Source: Methylobacterium isbiliense (GTDB lineage: Bacteria; Pseudomonadota; Alphaproteobacteria; Rhizobiales; Beijerinckiaceae). Taken from it: 64,000 nucleotides of DNA. The notes beneath the pieces were generated by a model. That model saw nothing but the letters and a program-made list of their open reading frames with translations. It was not told the origin of the DNA and searched no databases. The stretch's first letter is position 1. Every line of letters starts with the position of its first letter. Positions 55,731 through 62,906 of this stretch are shown here, piece by piece. Position numbers and translations under genes: made by a program. The stretch covers positions 124,001-188,000 of the forward strand of contig NZ_BPQQ01000058.1 in NCBI RefSeq assembly GCF_022179325.1. Direction: 5' to 3'.

Positions 55731-55952
55731 TCACTCCTCCGGCAGGCGGGCGCCCCGCACGTAGCCCTTCGAGATCAGGCGGCTGCGCTGCCGCGTGCGC
55801 CGCTCGGCCTCCAGGAGATCGGCGAGCGCGTCGGTGATCGCGCATTTGAGCGCCAGCCCCGCATCGCCCTCGGTGATCTGGAGGTAGGCGGCGGCGATCG
55901 CCTCGACGGGGCCGGCGGGGGCGGCATTGCGGGGTGGGTCTGCTCGCGTCAT
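55731..55952 (-). CDS. Small protein of unknown function (73 aa)
   Basis: A 73-residue helical protein: VEAIAAAYLQITEGDAGLAL, ITDALADLLEAERRTRQR. The basic patch near RRTRQRSRLISKGYVRGA could bind nucleic acid, but that is a guess. The ATG at 55952 has only GGACAG upstream; a longer frame begins at 56009. It shares its direction with the tyrA gene and lies 73 bases downstream of it. Confidence 0.5.
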   Translation of the reverse strand: MTRADPPRNAAPAGPVEAIAAAYLQITEGDAGLALKCAITDALADLLEAERRTRQRSRLISKGYVRGARLPEE

Positions 55953-56025
55953 GGCTGTCCCGTCCGAACTCGGTTGCGACTCAGTGAGAACGAAACAGGA
56001 ACACGCCACGAGCCCGCCGGTTCGG

Positions 56026-56832
56026 TCAAGACCGGATCGGCGTCATCCGGGGGCCTTGCGCGTCGGGACCCCGCTCCTCCCGGGCGGCCCCGAGTTCGGC
56101 GTCGAGCGCGGCGGCGAGGGCGAAGAAGGTGCGGCGTACCTCCGCCGCATAGGGGTTGGCGCGCGTGATGGCGTCGAACACCTCCGGGGCGTCGTGGCGC
56201 ACCAGTCCGACCGCCTCCCGGATCAGCTCGAAGCTGCGCGTCGTGATGCGGTGCGGCAGGGGCTCCATCCGGACGAGCACCCGGGCGATGAGGTGGGTCA
56301 GCCCCTGCGCCAGGGCCGCCTCGCGGTCGTGCGCCTCGGGCGTGGTCAGGATCACGTCGAGCCCGAGCGCCCGCCGCAGGAAGGCCGCGGCGCGCCGGCC
56401 GGAGCGTCCGCGCAGCGGGCAGACGGCGATCTTCAGCCCGGCGATGCCGTCCCGGGCGCTGCCGGGGCCGAAGAGCGGATGCGTGGCGACGACGTCGACG
56501 AAGGGCGGCAGGCCTTCGGCCATGATGCGCGCCGGCTCCATCTTCACCGACCCGACGTCGAGGACCAGGGCGCCCGGCCGCAGGTGGGGCGCGACCTGCG
56601 CGACCGTCTCGCGCAGGCGGCCCACCGGGACGGCGAGCACCACGACCGGGCAGGAGGCCACCCGCGGCAGGTCGGCCAGCACGACGCCCGGCTCGCTCCG
56701 GGCCTCCGGCGCAGGGTCGAAGGCCAGGATCCGGAAGGACCCGGCGAGATGCCGCGCGGCGAGCCGGCCGAAGGCGCCGAATCCGACGATGCCGAGGAAG
56801 GGACGAGGCGCGTGCGCGCGGGCCGGTGTCAT
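56026..56832 (-). CDS. tyrA: Prephenate/arogenate dehydrogenase family protein
   Basis: A 268-residue TyrA-type enzyme of tyrosine biosynthesis, converting prephenate (or arogenate) by NAD(P)-linked oxidative decarboxylation. The Rossmann motif is LGIVGFGAFGRLAARHLAG (about 13–31). The catalytic histidine is probable in VVATHPLFGPGSARDGIAG, and TPEAHDREAALAQGLTHLIA carries the conserved His-Asp region of the dimerisation domain. The ATG at 56832 gives the usual length; an upstream start at 56886 has no similarity. It could also act on arogenate only. Confidence 0.88.
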   Translation of the reverse strand: MTPARAHAPRPFLGIVGFGAFGRLAARHLAGSFRILAFDPAPEARSEPGVVLADLPRVASCPVVVLAVPVGRLRETVAQVAPHLRPGALVLDVGSVKMEPARIMAEGLPPFVDVVATHPLFGPGSARDGIAGLKIAVCPLRGRSGRRAAAFLRRALGLDVILTTPEAHDREAALAQGLTHLIARVLVRMEPLPHRITTRSFELIREAVGLVRHDAPEVFDAITRANPYAAEVRRTFFALAAALDAELGAAREERGPDAQGPRMTPIRS

Positions 56833-57225
56833 GATCGGAGGTTCCGCAATGGGCTGCGGAGCCAGAGCCGTCCCGCCGGAACCCAACCGCTGGCCACGCA
56901 GCGGTCGAGGGACGACGATGCATCCTGCCGCTCAGGGAAGCGGCGTGGAATAGATCCCGGCGAGGGCGAGCATCGTCGTCATGCCGCGGCGATAGCCGCG
57001 GCCGCGCCGGCCGTCAACCGCGGCCCGCGGGCGGACGCGGGCGGCGCGGCGAACCCGGCGTTGCCGGATACAGTCCAGAAGTATCGCGAATCCGCTATCA
57101 TGGGTTAATGGTCCGCCCCGCGGGACGCTCTAGCTTGCGTTCCCGTCCCGCTCTCGATCCCTCGCCCCGTTCATGCGGCGAAGCCCCCCGCCGCGTCCGC
57201 TCCGCCTCCGGAGGGCGCGCCGCCG
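56833..57225. other. 393-base divergent promoter region between tyrA and the Crp-type gene
   Basis: No gene is supported here. The stretch 57060–57110 is relatively AT-rich and may hold the promoter of the Crp/Fnr gene. No EcfG-type promoter, riboswitch or repeat was recognised. Confidence 0.5.
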
Positions 57226-57963
57226 ATGACCGCCGCCGCGCCCGCGCTGGCCGGCCTGGTGCGACGCCTGGAGAGCATCGGCCCGCTCACCGCCGCCGAG
57301 CGGGAGGCGGTCGCCGACCTGCCCGCCGCGATCCGCACCCTGCCGCCGCGCTGTCCCATCGTGCGCGAGGGCGAGCGGCCGGGCCAGTGCTGCGTCGTGC
57401 TGCAGGGCTGGCTGTGCCGCTCCAACGTGCTGGGCAGCGGCAAGCGACAGATCCATTCGCTGCACATCGCGGGCGACATGCCCGACCTGCAGAGCCTCCA
57501 CCTCCCGGTCATGGACCACAACCTCGACACCCTGACGCCGGCGCTGGTGGCCGCCATCCCGCACGAGGCGCTGCGGGAGCTGCTCGCGTCGTATCCCGGC
57601 GTGGCGGCCGTGCTCTGGCGCGGCACGCTGATCGACGCCGCGATGGTGCGCCAGTGGATGGTCTGCCTCGGCCGCCGGGCGGCCCTGGAGCATACGGGGC
57701 ACCTCCTGTGCGAGATGTACCTGAGGCAGCAGGCGGCCGGGCTGGCCGCCGGCTTCCGGTGCCCCCTGCCGATCACCCAGAGCGACCTCGGCGACGCCCT
57801 CGGCCTCTCGACGGTCCACGTCAACCGCGTGCTGCAGTCCCTGCGCGCCATGGGCCTGATCACGTTGCAGAACGGCACCTTGCGGATCCACGATTGGGAG
57901 AGGCTGGTGGCGCTCTCCGAGTTCGATCCGACCTATCTCCACCGGGAGGATGCGCCCGTCTGA
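57226..57963 (+). CDS. Crp/Fnr-family transcriptional regulator
   Basis: A 245-residue Crp/Fnr regulator. The N-terminal cyclic-nucleotide-like barrel includes CPIVREGERPGQCCVVLQGW and HIAGDMPDLQSLH. A long dimer helix leads to the winged helix with LGDALGLSTVHVNRVLQSLR as the recognition helix. It lacks the FNR four-cysteine cluster set and the CRP cAMP residues cannot be confirmed, so the signal is unknown; many such proteins exist in this group. GGAGGG lies 13 bases before the ATG. Confidence 0.88.
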   Translation: MTAAAPALAGLVRRLESIGPLTAAEREAVADLPAAIRTLPPRCPIVREGERPGQCCVVLQGWLCRSNVLGSGKRQIHSLHIAGDMPDLQSLHLPVMDHNLDTLTPALVAAIPHEALRELLASYPGVAAVLWRGTLIDAAMVRQWMVCLGRRAALEHTGHLLCEMYLRQQAAGLAAGFRCPLPITQSDLGDALGLSTVHVNRVLQSLRAMGLITLQNGTLRIHDWERLVALSEFDPTYLHREDAPV

Positions 57964-58111
57964 TATCGGTTCGGGACGAGTCCCTCCGGAACCGGTATGG
58001 CAAGCCCGCGCGGCGGAGCCGCGGCTCCGCACCCTTGAGCGAGGCCGAACTCCGCCTCGCCGGGATCCGATCGGCGAAGCGATCGGCCGGACAGCGAACG
58101 AGGGAGCCGCC

Positions 58112-58570
58112 GTGCCGGTCTTCTACTTCCACCTGAGGATGGCGGAGGGGGTCGAGCCGGACGAGGTGGGGCTGGACTTCCCCGACCTGGACGCGGCGTA
58201 TCTCGACCTGTGCGACGGATTGCCGGCCCTGCTCGGCGAACTCGTCCGCCAGGGACGGGACCCCGCCGGGGGCAGTTTTGCGATCGCGAACGGCGCCGGC
58301 GAGGTGCTGCTGGAGGTGTCCCTTCTCGGCGAACTCGTGCGGGGGCGGCCGCGCCGGCCGCCGGTCCGGCCTCCGGCGCCGGTCGATCCGGCCCTGGCGG
58401 GGGCCCGCCGGCTTCTCGCGCAGACGCGCGCCGCCGACCGTCTCGACGCGGAGTGCCGCCGCGCATCGGCGGCGGCCCTGGCGCGCTCCTACGCCCTGCT
58501 GCGCCAGCCCCGCCCGCGCAGCGCGCTCCTGCGCGGCGAGCGGGATGAGGCGGATTTCCAGCCCTGGTAG
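58112..58570 (+). CDS. DUF6894-type small protein
   Basis: A 152-residue protein whose first 90 residues match the DUF6894 pattern: VFYFHLRMAEGVEPDEVGLD, FPDLDAAYLDLCDGL, and IANGAGEVLLEVSLLGELV. Such proteins are common in Methylobacterium and of unknown role. The tail is an Arg/Ala-rich helix. The GTG at 58112 is chosen because GGGAG precedes it and the family starts there, despite a longer open frame. It stands 148 bases after the Crp/Fnr gene. Confidence 0.75.
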   Translation: MPVFYFHLRMAEGVEPDEVGLDFPDLDAAYLDLCDGLPALLGELVRQGRDPAGGSFAIANGAGEVLLEVSLLGELVRGRPRRPPVRPPAPVDPALAGARRLLAQTRAADRLDAECRRASAAALARSYALLRQPRPRSALLRGERDEADFQPW

Positions 58571-58667
58571 CACCGCGCGTTCACCGGGCCTTCACCATGC
58601 GGGCATTCGGTCCGCGGCCCCGGGCGGCGGCCGTGGCATCGTGCGGGCGGCTCGGCGGAGGTGCGTG

Positions 58668-58970
58668 GTGTTTGTCCTGATCGCGGCGGCAATGGGCGGC
58701 GGCCTGGCGGCGGCCGCCTTCGCGCACCCTCTCGGCCCGGCCTGGGCCGCCCTCGCGGCGCCCTTCGGCGGCAGCGCGGCGGCCCTGCTCGCCGCCATCC
58801 TGCTGGCGCAGCACCGCGGCCACCACGAGGAGGAGGTCGACCTCGACGGACAGGCGGACCGGATGGCGGCAGCGCTGCGGGACATCGCCGCGCAGGGCCG
58901 CGCGGCCGAGCAGGGCCGCACCGGAATCGCCGAGGCCCCGCACCAGGATGGCCGCCGCGGGGCCGCCTGA
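58668..58970 (+). CDS. Small membrane protein of unknown function
   Basis: A 100-residue protein with two hydrophobic segments (VLIAAAMGGGLAAAAFAHPL and GGSAAALLAAILLAQ) followed by a charged His/Glu/Asp-rich tail (HRGHHEEEVDLDGQADRMAA). GGAGG lies six bases before the GTG start. No family is recognised. It is the same strand as, and may precede, the secreted protein at 59128. Confidence 0.5.
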   Translation: MFVLIAAAMGGGLAAAAFAHPLGPAWAALAAPFGGSAAALLAAILLAQHRGHHEEEVDLDGQADRMAAALRDIAAQGRAAEQGRTGIAEAPHQDGRRGAA

Positions 58971-59044
58971 ACGCCTGCCGGACCTCCCGGCGCGGGCCGC
59001 GCGGCGGGCTGTTCTTGGACCTCTTCTGTTGGAACTTTTCTCCT

Positions 59045-59070
59045 GGAACTCTTCCAGGCTCGGCGACGTT
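59045..59070 (+). promoter_or_regulatory. EcfG-type general-stress promoter
   Basis: GGAAC (59045–59049) and CGTT (59067–59070) are separated by 17 bases, an exact match to the PhyR/EcfG promoter form, 57 bases before the ATG at 59128. A second GGAAC at 59031 has no partner at the right distance. Confidence 0.65.
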
Positions 59071-59127
59071 CAGGTGGCCACGCTTGCGCGACATCCCGGC
59101 GCGACGCAACGGAAGGAGTTCATCGCC

Positions 59128-59397
59128 ATGCGACGCCTCGTTCTCGGCATGGCCGCGGCTGCGGCCTGTCTCGGCCTTCCCGGCACCGCTTTCGCCCAGG
59201 GCTTCTCCATCGGGCCGGGCGGCGTCCGGATCGATGACGGACGGCGGCCCTATGGGGTGCAGCGGGAGTATTACGAGGAGCGGCGCGGCCCGAGCCGGGC
59301 GATGTGCCGCGAACTGCGTCAAGCCTGCCTCTACAAGGAGGAGCTGGGCGAGCAGGGCGCCGGCAATTGCCGGCGCTATCGCCGGATGTGCGGCTGA
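59128..59397 (+). CDS. Small secreted protein, probably stress-induced
   Basis: An 89-residue protein with a signal peptide (LVLGMAAAAACLGLPGTAF, cleavage near AFA-QG). The mature part is Gly/Arg-rich with a tyrosine-rich centre (GVQREYYEERRG) and four cysteines near the end (MCRELRQACLY, NCRRYRRMC) that could form two disulfides. GGAAGGAG precedes the ATG. An EcfG-type promoter lies upstream and a perfect palindrome downstream. No family is recognised. Confidence 0.75.
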   Translation: MRRLVLGMAAAAACLGLPGTAFAQGFSIGPGGVRIDDGRRPYGVQREYYEERRGPSRAMCRELRQACLYKEELGEQGAGNCRRYRRMCG

Positions 59398-59411
59398 GCC
59401 CGCGCCGGCGC

Positions 59412-59437
59412 GCCTCCCGCACCGCGGTGCGGGAGGC
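59412..59437 (+). terminator. 26-base perfect palindrome after the secreted-protein gene
   Basis: GCCTCCCGCACCG is followed directly by its complement, forming a GC-rich hairpin 14 bases after the stop of the 89-aa gene. A second small hairpin (GGGACGGTCCC) follows. It probably ends that transcript. Confidence 0.6.
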
Positions 59438-59484
59438 GACGGAGGGACGGTCCCTCGCCCCCGATCAGGCGGCCGTACTCACGC

Positions 59485-59526
59485 GGCCCTGATCACTTGG
59501 CCCTAATCACTTGGCCCTGATCACTT
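59485..59526. repeat. Three tandem 14-base units at the csbD stop
   Basis: GGCCCTGATCACTT, GGCCCTAATCACTT and GGCCCTGATCACTT stand head to tail. On the minus strand each unit contains AAGTGA, so the csbD stop codon (59521–59523) is one of three copies; the other two lie beyond it. Confidence 0.75.
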
Positions 59527-59694
59527 GCCCTTGAAGGCATCCTTGATGCTGCCGACGGCGTTCTGGATGCTGCCCTTCACCTGATCGGCGATGCCTTCGC
59601 TCTTCAGCTTCTCGTCGCCGGTCATCTTGCCGGCGCCTTCCTTGATCTTGCCGCCGATATTCGTGGCAGACCCTTCCACGCGATCCTTATCCAT
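59521..59694 (-). CDS. CsbD-family stress protein
   Basis: A 57-residue CsbD-like protein: MDKDRVEGSATNIGGKIKEG, then MTGDEKLKSEGIADQVKGSI. CsbD proteins are small, hydrophilic, abundant general-stress proteins of unclear action. GGAGGAG lies five bases before the ATG at 59694. An exact EcfG-type promoter is found 47–71 bases upstream, so it belongs to the PhyR/EcfG regulon by sequence. The stop codon lies within a three-copy repeat. Confidence 0.93.
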   Translation of the reverse strand: MDKDRVEGSATNIGGKIKEGAGKMTGDEKLKSEGIADQVKGSIQNAVGSIKDAFKGK

Positions 59695-59740
59695 CTCGCT
59701 CCTCCAGATGTTCTTGATGCGTCGATGGCACCCGCATAGT

Positions 59741-59765
59741 AACGGTGGCGAACCGTGCCGGTTCC
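59741..59765 (-). promoter_or_regulatory. EcfG-type general-stress promoter of csbD
   Basis: On the minus strand GGAAC (59761–59765) is followed after 16 bases by CGTT (59741–59744), an exact match to the EcfG promoter, well placed for csbD at 59694. Confidence 0.75.
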
Positions 59766-60337
59766 ACGGCGTCCGGGCCAAGGTTAGGATCCGCGACCGG
59801 AGCCGCCGCCCTGCTCGTCGGCGATGGAACTCCGCGCCGGACTTGGTCGGTCGGCTTTGCGATCGATTCGAGATGATGGATCATGTCGCGCAATGATGCG
59901 GCAATCCTGACGCAGAGGGCGTCGGGCGTTCGGCCCGTCGCGCAAGTCTCCCTGCTTGCACGGGGGCGATCGTGCGTGCGTCCCCGCGCCTCGGGCCAGG
60001 GCGGTGGGATGCGGCCCGCGCCGCGCCGCCGCCGCCCTCACGCCGCCTCTCGTCCAAACAGACCAGCCTCGCCCCCGGGTTGGCCCCGTCGAAGCCGTCC
60101 TCGGACGCTCCGCTCCGGTCTTGGCGGGTCGCGCAACCTTGAACGATCAGTCATTCCGGCGCCGCTCGGTGACCTGCGATCCGGGCTCGACTTACTCCCG
60201 AAGAGTTCTTCTGTCCGCTCTGGACAAGGCAACCTGCTCAGGTCAGGCTCGATCTGTCGCCGCACACAGAGACACCGGACCTCCGGGCTGGCGCGTCCCG
60301 AAACAGGATGCGTCGGCCGACCCCATCCGAGGCACGC
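59766..60337. other. About 570-base region with no gene recognised
   Basis: Between the csbD promoter and the gene at 60338, no reading frame has a start signal plus plausible protein composition. The DNA is less strongly GC-biased in places (for example 60130–60260), which may mean decayed sequence. No tRNA, terminator or repeat stands out. Confidence 0.5.
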
Positions 60338-60733
60338 ATGCAGGCCGAACTCCGATTCACGGTCGAGGTCGGCCCCGACGGCGATCCGGTCCTGAAGGTG
60401 CACGCCGGCGATCGCACGATTCCGATCGATCTGACGCCGGCGCAATCCAGGGACCTCGGCCGTGCCCTGCTGGCGGTGAGCACGGTGTGCAGCAGCGCCG
60501 AACCTCCCCCCGCGGGCACGCCCATCGACAATTGCCACTTCCCGGTGAAGGAGTGGGCCACCGGCCGATCGATCGAGACGGGCCGTCCGGTTCTGGTCGT
60601 GCGGGTGCTGGGCGGTGCGGAGCTGATGTTCCAGTTCTCGCCCGCCGGGGCGACCGAATGTGCCGCAAGCCTGCGGAACGCCGCCGCGCTTGCCGAGGAC
60701 GCGTCCGCCGCCCGCGATCACAGCTGGACCTAG
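60338..60733 (+). CDS. Protein of unknown function (131 aa)
   Basis: A 131-residue soluble protein rich in beta-strands: QAELRFTVEVGPDGDPVLKV, IPIDLTPAQSRDLGRALL, and PVLVVRVLGGAELMFQF. A single helix ends the protein (GATECAASLRNAAALAED). GAGG lies before the ATG at 60338; a start ten codons earlier is possible. No family is recognised. Confidence 0.6.
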   Translation: MQAELRFTVEVGPDGDPVLKVHAGDRTIPIDLTPAQSRDLGRALLAVSTVCSSAEPPPAGTPIDNCHFPVKEWATGRSIETGRPVLVVRVLGGAELMFQFSPAGATECAASLRNAAALAEDASAARDHSWT

Positions 60734-60885
60734 ACCGGTTTGCTGCGAGCGGCGCCGGAACCGCTTCGTCCTGCGGTCGCCGCTCGAGCGAGCGGGCTGA
60801 GCGACGGAGGGCCGCTTCCACGCTGCGGACGGCCCGCCTCGCGCTCGCGGGCCTCTCGGTCCCGGGCGACAGCCGGTCCGACCGG

Positions 60886-61215
60886 TCAGCGCCCCTGGAG
60901 CAGCTTGTCCACGAGCGGCATGAGCGCATCCACGCAGGCCTTCGTGCTGTCATCGGCGGCGCATTTGAGGTCCATGCCGACCTCGCCGCGGTGAAAGCGC
61001 AGCCGAGCCCCCTTCATACCGGCCATGAACGGACGCCCGCGCCAGCCGCCCTCGCGGTCGCCATCGGGCGGGCCGCGACGAGACCAGTCGGGGCGGGGAT
61101 TGTCGCCCCCTGAGCTTGAGGGCGGGCCGTCCGACGATCCCCCGGTGGCCTGGGCCAAGCAGGCGGTGCTGGTCACGACGGCGAGGATGGTGCCGGCCAT
61201 CAGGCGTTTGATCAT
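60886..61215 (-). CDS. Small secreted protein of unknown function
   Basis: A 109-residue protein with a signal peptide (IKRLMAGTILAVVTSTACL, cleavage near LAQ-AT), a Gly/Ser/Asp/Pro-rich linker, and a C-terminal domain with two cysteines (GMDLKCAADDSTKACVDAL) that could form a disulfide. AAGGGAG lies before the ATG at 61215. No family is recognised. Confidence 0.6.
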   Translation of the reverse strand: MIKRLMAGTILAVVTSTACLAQATGGSSDGPPSSSGGDNPRPDWSRRGPPDGDREGGWRGRPFMAGMKGARLRFHRGEVGMDLKCAADDSTKACVDALMPLVDKLLQGR

Positions 61216-61392
61216 GGCGAGTGCTCCCTTGCACACCTCTTCGGGCACCGCAGGATGTTCGGCCGACGTGTCCCGGGTTTGACCGGTCCGTATCGGCTTG
61301 GTGTCTGCCGGATCGATCGTGCCGGGCCAAGCTCCGGACTGGCTTCGGGGCGCTGACGGCTCGTCCGGCGGGAGGCTGCGGGCCTCCCCCCC

Positions 61393-62829
61393 TCACACGT
61401 GGATCACCCGCCCATACGCGTCGAGCACGCTCTCGTGCATCATCTCGGACAGGGTCGGGTGCGGGAAGACCGTGTGCATCAGGTCCTCCTCGGTGGTCTC
61501 CAGCTGCATCGCCACCACGTAGCCCTGGATCAGCTCGGTCACCTCGGCCCCGACCATGTGGGCGCCGAGCAGCTGGCCGGTCTTGCGGTCGAACACGGTC
61601 TTGATCAGGCCGTCCGGCTCGCCGAGCGCGATCGCCTTGCCGTTGCCCATGAAGGGGAAACGGCCGACGCGGACGTCGAAGCCCTGCTCCTTGGCCTTGG
61701 CTTCCGTGAGCCCCACCGAGGCGATCTGCGGCTGGCAGTAGGTGCAGCCCGGGATCTTGCCCTTGTCCATCGGGTGGGTGGGCAGGCCCTTGATGGTCTC
61801 GATGCAGAGCACCCCCTCGTGCTCGGCCTTGTGGGCGAGCATCGGCGGGCCGGCCACGTCGCCGATCGCGTAGATCCCCGGCACCGCGGTGCGCCCGAGC
61901 CCGTCCGTCGCCACGAGGCCGCGCTCGATCGTCACCCCGAGCGCTTCGAGCCCGAGATTCTCGATGTTGCCGACCACGCCCACCGCCGAGATCAGCTTCT
62001 CGGCGGTGATCGTCTGCGCCTTGCCGTCCGCCTCGACCGTCGCCGTCACCCCGTCCTGGCCCTTGGCGACCGTCGTGACCTTGGCGCCGGTGAGGATCCG
62101 GATGCCCTGCTTCTCGAACCGCTTGCGGGCGAGGGCGGCGATCTCGGCATCCTCCACCGGCAGGATCTGCGGCAGCAGCTCCACCACCGTCACCTCGGCG
62201 CCCATGGTGCGGTAGAAGGAGGCGAACTCGATGCCGATGGCGCCCGAGCCCATGACGAGCAGGCTCTTGGGCATCGTCTCCGGCACCATCGCCTCGTAGT
62301 AGGTCCAGATCTGGCGCTTGTCGGGCTCGATGCCGGGGATGACCCGCGGGCGGGCGCCCGTCGCCACGATGATGTGCTTGGCCGCGTACGCGCCCGGCCC
62401 CTTGGCGCCCTTCGGGGCCTCGGCCCGCGTGGTCTGCGCCACCGCGACGCGGCCCGGCGTGGTGCCCTTGGGCGCGGCCTCGATCCGCGCCTCGCCCCAG
62501 ATCACGTCGACCTTGTTCTTCTTGAGCAGCATGCCGACGCCGCCGTTGAGGCGCCCCGACACGCCGCGCGAGCGCTTGACGATGGCGGCCGTGTCGAAGC
62601 TCACGCCCTCGGCCGAGAGCCCGTACTCCTTGGCGTGCTGGAGATAGTGGAAGATTTCGGCGGAGCGCAGCAGGGCCTTGGTCGGGATGCAGCCCCAGTT
62701 GAGGCAGATGCCCCCCAGGTGCTCGCGGTCCACCACCGCGGTCCTGAAGCCGAGCTGCGCGGCGCGGATCGCCGTCACGTAGCCGCCGGGGCCGGCGCCG
62801 ATGATGAGGACGTCGTAGGGGTCGGACAT
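61393..62829 (-). CDS. lpdA: Dihydrolipoyl dehydrogenase (E3)
   Basis: A 478-residue flavoprotein that re-oxidises dihydrolipoamide in 2-oxoacid dehydrogenase complexes, passing electrons to NAD. The FAD motif is GAGPGGYVTAIRAAQLG (12–28), the redox disulfide is Cys42–Cys47 (GGICLNWGCIPTKAL), and the C-terminal HTVFPHPTLSEMMHE carries the catalytic His-Glu pair contributed to the other subunit. It follows the E2 gene by 77 bases on the same strand, so it probably serves pyruvate dehydrogenase. Confidence 0.96.
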   Translation of the reverse strand: MSDPYDVLIIGAGPGGYVTAIRAAQLGFRTAVVDREHLGGICLNWGCIPTKALLRSAEIFHYLQHAKEYGLSAEGVSFDTAAIVKRSRGVSGRLNGGVGMLLKKNKVDVIWGEARIEAAPKGTTPGRVAVAQTTRAEAPKGAKGPGAYAAKHIIVATGARPRVIPGIEPDKRQIWTYYEAMVPETMPKSLLVMGSGAIGIEFASFYRTMGAEVTVVELLPQILPVEDAEIAALARKRFEKQGIRILTGAKVTTVAKGQDGVTATVEADGKAQTITAEKLISAVGVVGNIENLGLEALGVTIERGLVATDGLGRTAVPGIYAIGDVAGPPMLAHKAEHEGVLCIETIKGLPTHPMDKGKIPGCTYCQPQIASVGLTEAKAKEQGFDVRVGRFPFMGNGKAIALGEPDGLIKTVFDRKTGQLLGAHMVGAEVTELIQGYVVAMQLETTEEDLMHTVFPHPTLSEMMHESVLDAYGRVIHV

Positions 62830-62906
62830 GCGTCAGGGCTCCGTGGCGGCGAGCGCCGGCAGGACAGGGACTGAGCGGACGAGGGCGGCGCCGGACGCGC
62901 CGCGGC

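Noticed and set aside
61370-61388. Hairpin GGGAGGC/GCCTCCC after lpdA as a terminator
   Set aside because: Only seven base pairs and no T-run; in such GC-rich DNA this can occur by chance, so it is not listed as a feature.
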